A stretch of 64,000 nt of DNA from an uncultured Saprospiraceae bacterium (GTDB lineage Bacteria; Bacteroidota; Bacteroidia; Chitinophagales; Saprospiraceae): positions 100,797 to 164,796 of the forward strand of contig CALJPQ010000010.1 of assembly GCA_937980645.1 (NCBI GenBank), read 5' to 3'. Each line of letters begins with the position of its first letter. Within the stretch, counting starts at the first letter, position 1. A model generated the notes under the pieces. It searched no databases, was not told the origin of the DNA, and worked only from the letters and a program-made list of their open reading frames with translations. Position numbers and translations under genes: made by a program. Positions 45,374 through 54,470 of the stretch are shown here, in pieces.

Positions 45374-46495
45374 GTGAGCACGCTCTTCCTGAAAACGCTG
45401 CTGCTGACGCACTTCAAAAATTACACCCAGCACCGCGTCGAGCTGTCGCCCCGCCTCAACGGTTTCGTTGGCCCTAATGGCACTGGCAAGACCAACCTGC
45501 TCGAAGCCGTCCACGTCCTGTGCCTGACCCGCAGCCACCGTGGCCTGTCCGACAGGTACATGGTACAGCATGGTGCTAAAGGCTACCGCATCGAAGGCCA
45601 CTTCGAGCGGGATGACGAAACCGAACGCATCGTCGTCCAGTACGACGGCCAGCGCAAAGAAGTAGAGCGAAACGGTGCGCCCTTCCCACGGCTCATGGAC
45701 TACATCGGGCGCTTTCCGGTCGTCATGGTCTCGCCCGACGATGTCGCCCTCATCCAGGAAGGTAGCGAAGAACGCCGGCGTTTCCTCGATGCCACCCTGT
45801 CGCAATTGTCGCCCACTTACCTCAGTCAGCTCACGGTTTATACCTCGCTGCTTAAACAGCGCAATGCCCTGCTCAAGGCCTTCGCCGAACAGCGCCGCTT
45901 CGATGTCCTCCTACTCGAAACCTTCGACCAACAAATGGCCGGCCCAGCCGCCGCGCTGTGGAAAATGCGCCGCACCTTCGTCGCCGAATTGGCGCCACTC
46001 TTTCAGGAAATCTACACCGAAATCGCCGGCCTCAGCGAGCCCGTCGCCCTCCAGTTAGAACAGGGCAGCGACTCCGACGACCTCATTGCCGAACTCATCG
46101 CCTACCGCGACCGCGACCGCACGCTGGAGCGCACCTCCGTCGGCCCGCATCGCGACGACTTGAACCTGACCCTGCACGGCTATCCGGTCAAAAAATACGC
46201 CTCGCAAGGGCAACTCAAATCCTTCCTGCTGGCCTTGCGCTTAGCCCAGTACGAAACGCTCCGACAAGCCAAAGGCACGACTCCGCTGCTGTTGCTCGAC
46301 GACATCTTCGACAAATTGGACGAACAGCGCGTGCAGCAACTCATCGCCTTGCTCTGGAAACGCCAATTCGGGCAAATCTTCCTCACCGACACCCACCACC
46401 AACGGTTAGAGAACGTGGTGAAAGCGTTCGGAACGGAATACCGCATCCATACCGTTGGCACACAAGCCGAAGACAATCCGGCTGAGGCACCATAA
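45374..46495 (+). CDS. recF: DNA replication and repair protein RecF
   Basis: RecF is an SMC-like ATPase that helps load RecA at gaps through RecFOR. The 373-residue protein shows Walker A FVGPNGTGKTNLLEAVHVL, the RecF signature VMVSPDDVALIQEGSEERRRFLD, SVGPHRDDLNLTLHG, SQGQLKSFLLALRLAQ (ABC signature) and Walker B LLLLDDIFDKLDEQR. I chose the GTG at 45374, four bases after the previous stop, because LFLKTLLLTHFKNY then sits at the family's usual N-terminus; TTG at 45347 would overlap the previous gene. It ends 8 nt from the opposing protease gene. No dnaA, dnaN or gyrB is nearby. Confidence 0.95.
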   Translation: MSTLFLKTLLLTHFKNYTQHRVELSPRLNGFVGPNGTGKTNLLEAVHVLCLTRSHRGLSDRYMVQHGAKGYRIEGHFERDDETERIVVQYDGQRKEVERNGAPFPRLMDYIGRFPVVMVSPDDVALIQEGSEERRRFLDATLSQLSPTYLSQLTVYTSLLKQRNALLKAFAEQRRFDVLLLETFDQQMAGPAAALWKMRRTFVAELAPLFQEIYTEIAGLSEPVALQLEQGSDSDDLIAELIAYRDRDRTLERTSVGPHRDDLNLTLHGYPVKKYASQGQLKSFLLALRLAQYETLRQAKGTTPLLLLDDIFDKLDEQRVQQLIALLWKRQFGQIFLTDTHHQRLENVVKAFGTEYRIHTVGTQAEDNPAEAP

Positions 46496-46503
46496 AAGCG
46501 ACC

Positions 46504-49500
46504 TCAGGGTGAAACCACCACGCGCCGCGTCAGTACACCTGTAGGCGTTTGAAAGCGAAGCAAATACACACCCGCAGGCAGAACACGCTCGAAAACAACA
46601 GCGTTTACTCCCGCAGCAAACGCCTCCTTGCGCACCTCCAGCAGGCGCCCCTGCGCGTCGAGCAGCTCCACATGCGCCTCAACGGCTTGCCGCAGCGATA
46701 CCTGAAACGCAAACGCGCCGGCATTCGGATTGGGCACAACCCACGCAAAGGCCACCTCCTCCGGTTCGCGCGTGCTCACAAAATCCAGGGGTATCGTCTG
46801 TACGCGCACCGCCGGCGTCATCGAGCAGCGGTTACGCGCCCTGAGCACCACCTCGTACTGCCCCGGAAGCGCATACGTGTGGGTCGGGTTAATGGCCGTA
46901 CTGCTGCTGCCGTCGCCAAAATTCCATTCGTAAGTCTCGGCCATTGTGCTGGTATTGGTGAACGTTACCGTAGCCTGGTTGGCCGCCCAGGAAAAGTTGG
47001 CTGATGCCATTCCGAACACAAACACCGGATAAGTGGCCGTATCGGCCCGGCTGGCATTAGAGACAATAAGCTGCACCTGCCGCAGCCCCGGCACCATGAA
47101 GCGCACGTCATGAGGGCCAGGGCCAGTGGCTGAGGCAGCCGGTTGCGCCCCTGTGCCGAACGTCCACCGATAGGTGTGATTGGCATTGGCCGGTGCCGTC
47201 CAGAAGCGCACCGTATCTACGACCCGACAGAGCGTATCGGCTGAGGCAAAAATCATTGCCCGTGGTGTTGAGGTATCGCTTTCCACTATGCCGATGTTGT
47301 CTAAAAAGAGGTTGTTGCCGTAGTCGTTCACCCCGGTAAATCGGAGAATGATGACGCGGCCTTTGAAATCGTCTAAAGGTATGCTTGCCTGCCTCCAGTG
47401 GCTGGCACTGGTGGGTGAAAAAGCATTTGTTGCCTGTGGGCGGGTAGCCAGGCTTGTCCCTCCGCGCGCCCACAAGACAATGGGCGAGGCGCTCAGGTCG
47501 CAATCCGGAAACGCCTCTACGCGCAAGCTGTCCGAAAATTCTGAAGAATATGGAGCGTAGGCCCAATAGAAGACCAATCGTGCATCCGGCAACTGCCCTA
47601 AATCTACCGGCGGCAGGTACAAGTAGTCCTCCTGATTATCAGCCGGATAGCTGAAAAAGTTCATGAATACCGCCGACGTGAGCTGGCCGTCCGGGCCGGT
47701 AACAGTAGAGGAAAAGCGACGCCAGGTAATTTCATTGTCGGGGTTTATGACCGCCCACCCCGGCGGGGGGAAAGCCGGGCCGTCGAAGTTCTCGGTAAAG
47801 TAAACGCCTTTGGGCTCTACCACTGCCTGAAAACGCAGTGTTAGCGTATCGTTGAAAAAGAAGGTCTCCGGAGCAAATGTCGTCCATACCCGCAGCTGAT
47901 ATTGGCCGTTCTCGGCCAGCGTAAGGGGCGTTGAGAAGGTAAAATCCAGGCTTTGTCCCGGAGCCAATTCGGGCAAAGGTTCTGCTATTGGCGATCGGTC
48001 ATTCAGCTGGTAATGGATAAGCGCCCCTGCTGCCGGTAGCGTACCTTCGTTAGCTACGCGCACCTGCACGGGCCAGGTCGTCGGCCCACAGGCAATTTGC
48101 GACTCAATTTCAGCCTTCGTAGGCGATAGCCATTCGCGTAGCGCCAGATCGTGCGGCTGAGCGCATTCGAGCAAGCCACCCGACCAGGATACCGCAACCG
48201 CCCGACGCCCCGCCAACCCAAAGGGTGTGGAGGCGCGCACCGAAAACCACAACTCCTGACCCGTGTTCGCAATCGGCAGCGTAGCCCGAGGCGTCGTTGA
48301 TGTTTTTGTAATTTCCATGTACTTTTCACCCAGCACATAGACGTCGTACTGCAAGGTATCGTTTACCGGCGTCCAGGAGAGTGTTACCGAGTCTAAGCAC
48401 ACGCGCTCGACTTTCACATTGGCCGGCACGCCCACAATACTCACTGGAAACGCCGACATATCGCTTTGGGCACCGCGCGACACGCGCACCCTGACCTGGT
48501 GGCTGATCACATCAGGCACACGCCAGTCGTGCATACGCCTGTCACCATTCAGGGCTTCGATAGGCAGCCACGTTTGGCCATCGTCCAAGGAATAATGCAG
48601 TAAAAAAGGTTCTGCTGTGCCGAAGGCATCCCATTGAATACGGCAGGTGTCGCCCGGCGCCAGGCCTTCACCGCCAGCGGGATACACCAACTTGAGGCTA
48701 TCGTAGAGGAACTCCCAGGTAAGGTAGTACGACTGGGGCCCAAGCGGCACCTCAAAGCCCTGAACATGTACGAGGTAATCTCCTGGAGCCGGGTCAGTTA
48801 GCGCCACTTGCTCAACGTTATTAAGCGAGTCGCGACCGGGTTTGGCCGGCGCATTCAGTGCAGTGGCGTTAGGCGTTGGGTCGAGTATCCAGGGTTGATA
48901 AGTTGTTCCGTCTGGCCCCTTCACTTGTAGGTCCAAGTCGTTGATAAGCGCGCGGGGGGTGCCGGCTTCGGCAGGTGGGTCGGCCCAATAGAGCAAGATA
49001 CGCGCCTGGCGCACGTTGGGCGGAATGGTTAGCGTATGAGTCGAGGCCGCCTGATGGTCGGTCTGCGCGCGCAGCCAGCGCTTTTCCGTTAGAAGGCGAT
49101 AGGCGCGCCAGGCATTAACCAGACCGAAGCCGAACTGAAAGTCAGGCCCAGGGTTGCCCAGGTCGTTAGCTGTGTTCAATAAGGCAGCCTTTAGCAGGGC
49201 AGCTGGAGGTTCTTCACCATTAAAATGCTCTCGATAGGCCTGCGTCAGCTGGGCCATAACGCCAGCGACGCCTGGAGCGGCAGCAGATGTTCCACCGAAG
49301 GTCTGGTAGGTGTTATTATGCGAGGTAGAGCCTTGCCCTTGCCCATGAGCCGCCAGGTCGGGCTTCAGGCGTCCGTCGTGTACAGGGCCTCGGCTAGAGG
49401 TAGTGAGTAGCGTACCATCGGCACGCAGATTGGCCACGGCGATAGCATTTTTGGCGACTTTGTGCCCGCCCGTGATGTTCCCCCAGCCCGGGCCAGCGCC

Positions 49501-50652
49501 ATAGTTGCAGTTGGAAGAGCCATCGTTGCCCGCCGAGAAGACATGCATCAGTGTGGGAAACTGAAAAAGCTGATTTTCCACCGTCTGCGCTGAGAGAGTG
49601 TAGCCGGCGTTGCAGCCATCGCTGTAAGAGGTGTTCGTAAGGGTAGCATTGCGGTCGGTGTGCAAAGCCAGAGTGGCATCCTGAAAGCTGGCCCGATAGC
49701 GCAATGTGTAGATATGGGCGCCGGCGGCCATGCCGCGCATGCGCGGGTTGAGGTTGCCCGCTCCGCCCAGGATGCCGGCAACGCCATCGCCGTGCGTGCC
49801 ATTGAAGCCATCGTCGCCCGAAAACCAGTCGGTGTAGCGCCCCTGAAAATCAATGTGTGGCCCCACGGGCCCGTCATCGCGCACCACTACAGACACCCCC
49901 GTACCGTCGTATTTGCGCCCTATGGGCGAGTCCATGTCCAACAGTCCAGCGCGGTGCAGCGACCGACCGTTTATGTCTTCAGGCGCTGGAGGAGGAGGCA
50001 GCAGCTCCAAATAACGCACGAAAGGTAACGCCGCTACCGCCACCAAATCAGCCTGCCGCACGCGCAAATGTAAAAAGCCATTCTGATTGCCTTCTTCCAC
50101 TACGTCATACCCCAACGCTCGCAAATGGACTGCCACCTCCGAAAGGCGCACCTGCGGATATACCTGTGCATACAGGTGTACGTGCTCACTATCCACTGCC
50201 CAGGCGCCGTAGGGTTTTTCTTTCAGGTTGGCATTCATCTTTTCCTCCGGCAGCGGCACCCACACGCGGCGGGCGTTGACGAGCGACAGCCGCTTTTCAT
50301 CAAAACCCTCCGGCAAAGCAACTAAATAGGTGCTCCGCGAGATGTAACTGATAAACCGAACGCCCTCCGCCTCCAGCACCGCTCGCGCTCGCGACGACGG
50401 CAGCGGATCGCACCAGACGCGGCGATAGCGGTAGCCTCTGGTGAGCGCTTCCGCCTCCACCCCGGACGCCACAGCCTCATTTTGGGAACGATTCTTGTCG
50501 GGCATAGCACCTGCAATATCGTTGGCCTGAGGGCTTAAAGGCATTTGCTGAGCCTGCAGCACGCTGCAAGCATTCCACCACAAGAGAAAAAGAAAAAAAA
50601 TACGCATAGCCAGCCTTTTTACAACCTGGATAGGGATACCACTGTTTTTCAT
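46504..50652 (-). CDS. Subtilisin-family (S8) serine protease with choice-of-anchor J, PKD and T9SS sorting domains
   Basis: This 1382-residue secreted protease has its catalytic triad in VSVVVRDDGPVGP (Asp, about 258), NGTHGDGVAGILGG (His, about 286) and FGGTSAAAPGVAGVMAQL (Ser, about 454). The signal peptide is MRIFFLFLLWWNACSVLQAQ, which would begin at 50607; the ATG at 50652 gives 15 extra residues but lies just after a promoter box. After the catalytic domain come a P-domain-like section, Fn3-like modules, a choice-of-anchor J domain (YFTENFDGPAFPPPGWAV, NLFLDNIGIVE), a PKD domain (YEWNFGDGSSSTAINPTHTY) and a type A T9SS sorting domain (VPNPNAGAFAFQV to TRRVVVSP). It should be exported and attached to the cell surface. 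Confidence 0.94.
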   Translation of the reverse strand: MKNSGIPIQVVKRLAMRIFFLFLLWWNACSVLQAQQMPLSPQANDIAGAMPDKNRSQNEAVASGVEAEALTRGYRYRRVWCDPLPSSRARAVLEAEGVRFISYISRSTYLVALPEGFDEKRLSLVNARRVWVPLPEEKMNANLKEKPYGAWAVDSEHVHLYAQVYPQVRLSEVAVHLRALGYDVVEEGNQNGFLHLRVRQADLVAVAALPFVRYLELLPPPPAPEDINGRSLHRAGLLDMDSPIGRKYDGTGVSVVVRDDGPVGPHIDFQGRYTDWFSGDDGFNGTHGDGVAGILGGAGNLNPRMRGMAAGAHIYTLRYRASFQDATLALHTDRNATLTNTSYSDGCNAGYTLSAQTVENQLFQFPTLMHVFSAGNDGSSNCNYGAGPGWGNITGGHKVAKNAIAVANLRADGTLLTTSSRGPVHDGRLKPDLAAHGQGQGSTSHNNTYQTFGGTSAAAPGVAGVMAQLTQAYREHFNGEEPPAALLKAALLNTANDLGNPGPDFQFGFGLVNAWRAYRLLTEKRWLRAQTDHQAASTHTLTIPPNVRQARILLYWADPPAEAGTPRALINDLDLQVKGPDGTTYQPWILDPTPNATALNAPAKPGRDSLNNVEQVALTDPAPGDYLVHVQGFEVPLGPQSYYLTWEFLYDSLKLVYPAGGEGLAPGDTCRIQWDAFGTAEPFLLHYSLDDGQTWLPIEALNGDRRMHDWRVPDVISHQVRVRVSRGAQSDMSAFPVSIVGVPANVKVERVCLDSVTLSWTPVNDTLQYDVYVLGEKYMEITKTSTTPRATLPIANTGQELWFSVRASTPFGLAGRRAVAVSWSGGLLECAQPHDLALREWLSPTKAEIESQIACGPTTWPVQVRVANEGTLPAAGALIHYQLNDRSPIAEPLPELAPGQSLDFTFSTPLTLAENGQYQLRVWTTFAPETFFFNDTLTLRFQAVVEPKGVYFTENFDGPAFPPPGWAVINPDNEITWRRFSSTVTGPDGQLTSAVFMNFFSYPADNQEDYLYLPPVDLGQLPDARLVFYWAYAPYSSEFSDSLRVEAFPDCDLSASPIVLWARGGTSLATRPQATNAFSPTSASHWRQASIPLDDFKGRVIILRFTGVNDYGNNLFLDNIGIVESDTSTPRAMIFASADTLCRVVDTVRFWTAPANANHTYRWTFGTGAQPAASATGPGPHDVRFMVPGLRQVQLIVSNASRADTATYPVFVFGMASANFSWAANQATVTFTNTSTMAETYEWNFGDGSSSTAINPTHTYALPGQYEVVLRARNRCSMTPAVRVQTIPLDFVSTREPEEVAFAWVVPNPNAGAFAFQVSLRQAVEAHVELLDAQGRLLEVRKEAFAAGVNAVVFERVLPAGVYLLRFQTPTGVLTRRVVVSP

Positions 50653-50662
50653 GATGAATATA

Positions 50663-50670
50663 GAAAGCTA
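50663..50670 (-). promoter_or_regulatory. Promoter -7 box of the S8 protease gene
   Basis: The minus strand reads TAGCTTTC, close to TAnnTTTG, 10 nt before the ATG at 50652. This would leave only a few leader bases for that start, or about 50 for the ATG at 50607. The -33 element is unclear. Confidence 0.4.
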
Positions 50671-50760
50671 AAATGCGTGTATTCGTTGCCACCCTGCATG
50701 CATCTGAATGCCATAAATAACAAAAACGTTAATTCATCCGTACGTACATCCTCCGCGCCA

Positions 50761-50768
50761 TACCTTTA
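50761..50768 (+). promoter_or_regulatory. Promoter -7 box of terC
   Basis: TACCTTTA matches TAnnTTTG except for the last base and lies 22 nt before the terC ATG. The leader is too short for a yybP-ykoY manganese riboswitch, which controls terC/alx genes in some other bacteria. Confidence 0.5.
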
Positions 50769-50790
50769 GCGCTCCTAATATTGGAAAGAA

Positions 50791-51873
50791 ATGATACCAG
50801 CATATGTGTGGGTCGGGTTTGTGGCCTTGATTTTAGTGCTGATGGCCGTCGACCTGGGAGTCCTTAACCGCAAGGCGCATACACCCACTGCTCGCGAGGC
50901 GCTTTTCTCTACGGCCATCTGGGTCAGTTTAGCCCTGTTATTCAACGTCTTCGTTTACTTTGCTTACGAATACAAGTGGTTCGGCTTAGGGCTTTTTGCC
51001 CATGAACCCATGGGTGGGCGCGAAGCGGCAATTAAATACCTGACGGCTTACCTGCTTGAGGAGTCCCTGAGCATGGACAACCTCTTTGTCATGGCTCTGG
51101 TATTCGCCCAGTTTCGGGTGCCGAAAGATTATCAGCATCGCGTGCTCTTCTGGGGTATTCTGGGGGTACTGGTATTTCGGGGGTTGCTTATCGGCACAGG
51201 TTTGGCTTTGGTGCACTATTTCACCTGGCTGTTCTACATTTTCGGCGCGCTCCTGCTGTGGTCGGCCTACAAAATGTGGCGCAGCGGCGAGGCTGTGGAG
51301 GACACGCCTTCTGACCATGGCGTTACGCGCTTTATTCGGCGTTTTTACCCCGTCAGCAGCCATTATGACGGCGGGCGGTTTTTCACCGTAGAAAATGGCC
51401 GACGTGCCGTTACACCGCTATTCGTAGCACTGCTGGTCGTTGAAACGAGCGACATCATGTTCGCCTTCGACTCAGTACCCGCCGTTTTTTCCATCACCAC
51501 TGACCCTTTCTTGGTCTTCTCTTCCAACATCTTCGCCATTCTGGGGCTGCGCTCGCTGTTCTTCGTGCTGTCGAACATGCTCGACCGCTTCGCTTACCTC
51601 AATTATAGCATGATCGCCATCCTGACGTTCATCGGCGTGAAAATGATGCTGCTGCCCCTGCACGTTCACATCCATGAGCTGGTTTCCCTGGGTATCATCG
51701 TCGTGCTTCTGGCTGTGGGCGTAAGCGCCTCTCTTCTCAAACCCACTCCCAGCGAACCCGACCCGGACAGCAGCACTCCTCCCCCTACCGAAAATGGCCT
51801 GTCCGAAAAACCGCCGTTTTCTGTCCAAAACGTACCGCTAAAACAGGAAATCTCGCAAGCCTCGAAATTTTAA
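50791..51873 (+). CDS. TerC/Alx-family membrane protein
   Basis: The 360-residue inner-membrane protein has about nine helices and the family's conserved acidic motifs: ALILVLMAVDLGVLNRKAH near the start, YLLEESLSMDNLFVMAL near residue 92, and VVETSDIMFAFDSVPAVFSIT near residue 216. Members such as Alx and MeeF move Mn2+ or related ions and can help load metals on exported proteins; that is family knowledge. The C-terminal 45 residues are Pro/Ser/Glu-rich and disordered. It has its own promoter and is divergent from the S8 protease. No tellurite genes are near, so the name TerC does not imply tellurite resistance. Confidence 0.93.
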   Translation: MIPAYVWVGFVALILVLMAVDLGVLNRKAHTPTAREALFSTAIWVSLALLFNVFVYFAYEYKWFGLGLFAHEPMGGREAAIKYLTAYLLEESLSMDNLFVMALVFAQFRVPKDYQHRVLFWGILGVLVFRGLLIGTGLALVHYFTWLFYIFGALLLWSAYKMWRSGEAVEDTPSDHGVTRFIRRFYPVSSHYDGGRFFTVENGRRAVTPLFVALLVVETSDIMFAFDSVPAVFSITTDPFLVFSSNIFAILGLRSLFFVLSNMLDRFAYLNYSMIAILTFIGVKMMLLPLHVHIHELVSLGIIVVLLAVGVSASLLKPTPSEPDPDSSTPPPTENGLSEKPPFSVQNVPLKQEISQASKF

Positions 51874-51885
51874 CATCCCGCCCTA

Positions 51886-51915
51886 TTGCCCACTAACCCA
51901 AAGCGCCTATTTTTG
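51886..51915 (+). promoter_or_regulatory. Promoter of the 50-residue basic protein gene
   Basis: TTG at 51886-51888 and TATTTTTG at 51908-51915 are 19 nt apart, an almost ideal Bacteroidota promoter. It leaves a leader of about 85 nt before the ATG at 52005. A second weaker box (TACCTTGT near 51982) could shorten this. Confidence 0.6.
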
Positions 51916-52004
51916 TCCTTGCCTATCGCGGTAAAGCGCCGTCGTTATGGCTGTGCCAGCGTTTTTCCAAACTCACATCTATACCTTGTTCAATTCCTTT
52001 TGCC

Positions 52005-52157
52005 ATGCGACACGAGGAAAAAAGCAAAAAAGATGCGCGTTACTTTGACGAACGCACCTCCACCAACCACAAGTCCTCGCACAAAAAGAAAAAACTCAAG
52101 CCCGTAGAAAAAGTGAAGTACCGCTTAAAGGCGTACTCCGACGACGAAGAAGCGTAA
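52005..52157 (+). CDS. Small, highly charged basic protein (50 residues)
   Basis: The frame runs MRHEEKSKKDARYFDERTST, then a Lys/His-rich middle (NHKSSHKKKKLKP), then VEKVKYRLKAYSDDEEA. It is strongly basic in the middle and acidic at the end, with no signal peptide or membrane segment, and looks unstructured. It has its own promoter upstream and a perfect terminator 36 nt downstream, so it forms a complete transcription unit; that is the main support for a real gene. I do not recognise the family. Binding to nucleic acid or to the ribosome would fit the charge pattern, but this is inference. Confidence 0.65.
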   Translation: MRHEEKSKKDARYFDERTSTNHKSSHKKKKLKPVEKVKYRLKAYSDDEEA

Positions 52158-52192
52158 CTAACCACTGCACGACTACCCTACCCTGTCCCACT

Positions 52193-52226
52193 CGCCGCAA
52201 GTTATCTGCTGACTTGCGGCGTTTTT
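52193..52226 (+). terminator. Intrinsic terminator after the small basic protein gene
   Basis: CGCCGCAAGT and ACTTGCGGCG form a perfect 10-bp stem with a 9-nt loop, followed by TTTTT. This is one of the clearest terminators in the window. Confidence 0.85.
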
Positions 52227-52286
52227 CGTTTTTCCACAGGTTACCTCCACACGCCAGACTGCATTAAGGGCCAAAACACATCCGAC

Positions 52287-52871
52287 ATGAAGCACATCCG
52301 CATCTTTGCCCTGATGATTTTTGTAGCAGCAAGCGCCCCTATCGCACAGGGGCAATCGTATAAAACCGCCGGTGGCATCCGCATAGACAACGGCCTGAAC
52401 CTCACGCTCAAACAACACATCGCCGACGGTTGGGCTGCTGAGGGCATCTTGCATACCTCCATCGGCTCGCGCGACCTCGGCGCTACCCTGCTGGCCGAAA
52501 AACACCACCGTATCCTTTTCCGAGGCCTCAACATCTACTACGGTGCTGGCGCACACTATTACTGGCAAAACGAACCGCTGCGCCAGGACGCCCCCTACGC
52601 CGAAAACATTTACGGTGCCTCCTTCATCGGTGGCGCTGAAGTGTCGCTGGGCCGCATCAATGTCTCCATAGACTGGAAGCCAGAGCTGCACCTCAATGGC
52701 GGTGGCTTCGACTGGAATGGTTCGGCCATCTCGGTGCGCTACATCCTGGCCAAGCGCGAACGCCGCACTGTGCGCGACTGGAAGGTGTGGGACGACCTGG
52801 GCATGCGAAAACAAGACACCAAAAAATCACGCCGCAATTCCAGAGACCAGCGCTCCTCGAAGTGGTTTTAA
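52287..52871 (+). CDS. Probable outer-membrane protein, function unknown
   Basis: The 194-residue product has a signal peptide (MKHIRIFALMIFVAASAPIAQGQ) and a barrel-like body with short beta strands (TAGGIRIDNGLNLTLKQHI, GLNIYYGAGAHYYWQN, GRINVSIDWKPELHLNGG, SAISVRYIL). A positively charged tail (KRERRTVRDW, KKSRRNSRDQRSSKW) follows; the basic tail after the last strand is unusual for a barrel and may lie in the periplasm. I do not recognise a specific family. It lies between two hairpins and is probably transcribed alone. Confidence 0.75.
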   Translation: MKHIRIFALMIFVAASAPIAQGQSYKTAGGIRIDNGLNLTLKQHIADGWAAEGILHTSIGSRDLGATLLAEKHHRILFRGLNIYYGAGAHYYWQNEPLRQDAPYAENIYGASFIGGAEVSLGRINVSIDWKPELHLNGGGFDWNGSAISVRYILAKRERRTVRDWKVWDDLGMRKQDTKKSRRNSRDQRSSKWF

Positions 52872-52897
52872 TAACCAGCGATATTTTGCTGACGGGC

Positions 52898-52932
52898 AGC
52901 GTCCGAAGGGCTGGGGAAACCCTTCGGACGCT
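52898..52932. terminator. Hairpin between convergent genes
   Basis: AGCGTCCGAAGGG and CCCTTCGGACGCT form a perfect 13-bp stem with a 9-nt loop between the outer-membrane protein gene (+) and the choice-of-anchor B gene (-). T tracts are short on both sides. Its place and strength fit a shared terminator. Confidence 0.7.
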
Positions 52933-52940
52933 ACTGCATT

Positions 52941-54335
52941 TTAGCGCACCACAGCCATGCGCCGGCTGAAAGGCAGGCCCATAGACGTCATGAGTTCGAG
53001 GGTGTAAATGCCCGCAGGTAGTTGCGTCGTATTCAGGCGCAGATCTCCTTCAGCGTCAGGCCAGGGCTGTTCGAGGGCCAACTGGCCCGCAGCACTCCAC
53101 AGCCGCACGCGCTGTGGACGCGGGCCACCCATCCAACGCACCTGCACGTGGTCGGTAGCCGGATTCGGGCTGATGCGCACCACCGGATGCTGAGGTTCCG
53201 GCAACGTGCTCACCGGGCCAGTCAGGCGCAGCAGCTGCAGGCCATTTTGCATATCACCGGCGATGATGGTGCCCGACGGCAACCAGGGGTAATTGCCCCA
53301 ACAGCCGTAGTAGGTGTTGTAACTCGTATTTTGCGGGTGCGTATCGTAATAGGCCACCAGCTTGGGCTCCACCGGGTTGCTGATGTCATAAACCAGCAGA
53401 CCATCCTCGTACTGCGAATTAAACAGCAAGTTATCTTTAATATAGACGTTATGCGGAATGGCGTTGTACGTACCGGCCGGCAGGAAAGGGTCGAGAAACG
53501 TTGTCCGGATGACCAGGTCGTTATCTGCTATGCCTGCCAGGTCCAGCACTATCACCGGGCGGCCAGAGGGGATTTCTTCCGTCAGATAGGCATAGCGCCC
53601 ATCGGTCGAAAGCCAGCTGTTGTGATGATAGCCGCCCGTGGGCGAAAGGCTGGCAATGGTTCTGGGCGTATCCACGCCGGCATTTCGGCAGTCGTAGATG
53701 AAATAGCCGTCGAAACCGCAAGAGGCGTACACCGTATCGCCGCGCACATAGGAGTCGTGGATGTAGCCACCCGGCAAAGCGTAGGTCCCTATTAGGGTGG
53801 GCTTGTCCGGGTTCTGACTTACATCCAGGATGGCCAATCCTCCAAACGCGATGTTGGAGCCGTTCAGGTAGATGCGCCCCGACGAGGTATCCAGAGTAAT
53901 GGTGTGCGCGCTGCGGAAAATCTGGTTGCTGAAATACGTCTGCACAATCGTATCGGGCGCCCTCGAAAAGTCCAGAATCATCAGCCCTTCCGAAGTAGCA
54001 TCTGAGACGGCATAGACGCGATTTTTATACGATTTAAACTCGCGCCACACCGTGTTGGTCTGGCCCTCAAATTTGCCCACCAGTTCTGGTTGCGTGGGCG
54101 TGGTAACGTCGAAGACCAGCACATGGCGCGCGCCGCCCAGAATAGCGTACTCGCGACCATTGACGGCCAGCCCCCAGCAGCCGCTGTAACGAACTTTGAG
54201 GTTACCCGGCGAAGCGATGGGCAGCGTAGTGTCGTGCCATTGCGCCAGCCGGATCATGTTGAGCGAGTCCTGAGCAAAGGCCGAAGACACACTAAGGACG
54301 AAAAACAGGGAGAGGGTCTGGATGTGGAATAACAT
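52941..54335 (-). CDS. Choice-of-anchor B family protein with T9SS sorting domain
   Basis: A 464-residue secreted protein with signal peptide (MLFHIQTLSLFFVLSVSSAFAQ) and a beta-propeller built of LVIVD-type repeats: ILGGARHVLVFDVTTPTQP, VSDATSEGLMILDFSRAP, FGGLAILDVSQNPDKPTL, DGLLVYDISNPVEPKLVA. The motif YSGCWGLAVNGREYAILG, with YGCWGNYPWLPSGTIIAGD near the end, is typical of the choice-of-anchor B family. The C-terminus is a T9SS type A sorting domain (ISPNPATDHVQVRW to SRRMAVVR). The role of the family is unknown; surface attachment or protein binding is likely. It is divergent from the PorV-like gene. Confidence 0.92.
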   Translation of the reverse strand: MLFHIQTLSLFFVLSVSSAFAQDSLNMIRLAQWHDTTLPIASPGNLKVRYSGCWGLAVNGREYAILGGARHVLVFDVTTPTQPELVGKFEGQTNTVWREFKSYKNRVYAVSDATSEGLMILDFSRAPDTIVQTYFSNQIFRSAHTITLDTSSGRIYLNGSNIAFGGLAILDVSQNPDKPTLIGTYALPGGYIHDSYVRGDTVYASCGFDGYFIYDCRNAGVDTPRTIASLSPTGGYHHNSWLSTDGRYAYLTEEIPSGRPVIVLDLAGIADNDLVIRTTFLDPFLPAGTYNAIPHNVYIKDNLLFNSQYEDGLLVYDISNPVEPKLVAYYDTHPQNTSYNTYYGCWGNYPWLPSGTIIAGDMQNGLQLLRLTGPVSTLPEPQHPVVRISPNPATDHVQVRWMGGPRPQRVRLWSAAGQLALEQPWPDAEGDLRLNTTQLPAGIYTLELMTSMGLPFSRRMAVVR

Positions 54336-54369
54336 ACTGAGGCGAAATGTTTTTGGTCAAGAACGCCGC

Positions 54370-54377
54370 TACTTTTG
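54370..54377 (+). promoter_or_regulatory. Promoter -7 box of the PorV-like gene
   Basis: TACTTTTG is a perfect TAnnTTTG box, about 93 nt before the ATG at 54471. A TTTG at 54352-54355 lies closer (14 nt) than the usual 17-23 nt for a -33 element. Confidence 0.5.
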
Positions 54378-54470
54378 CTGCACAAAAGCAACCCGAACGC
54401 GCGGCTCGAGCATCACGAAAAGCGCAACGAAGCCAAAGTGTTCCGATGCGCCGCCAAAGTAAGAGACGAT

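Noticed and set aside
50761..50790. Manganese (yybP-ykoY) riboswitch before terC
   Set aside because: The promoter box lies only 22 nt before the ATG, leaving no room for a riboswitch.
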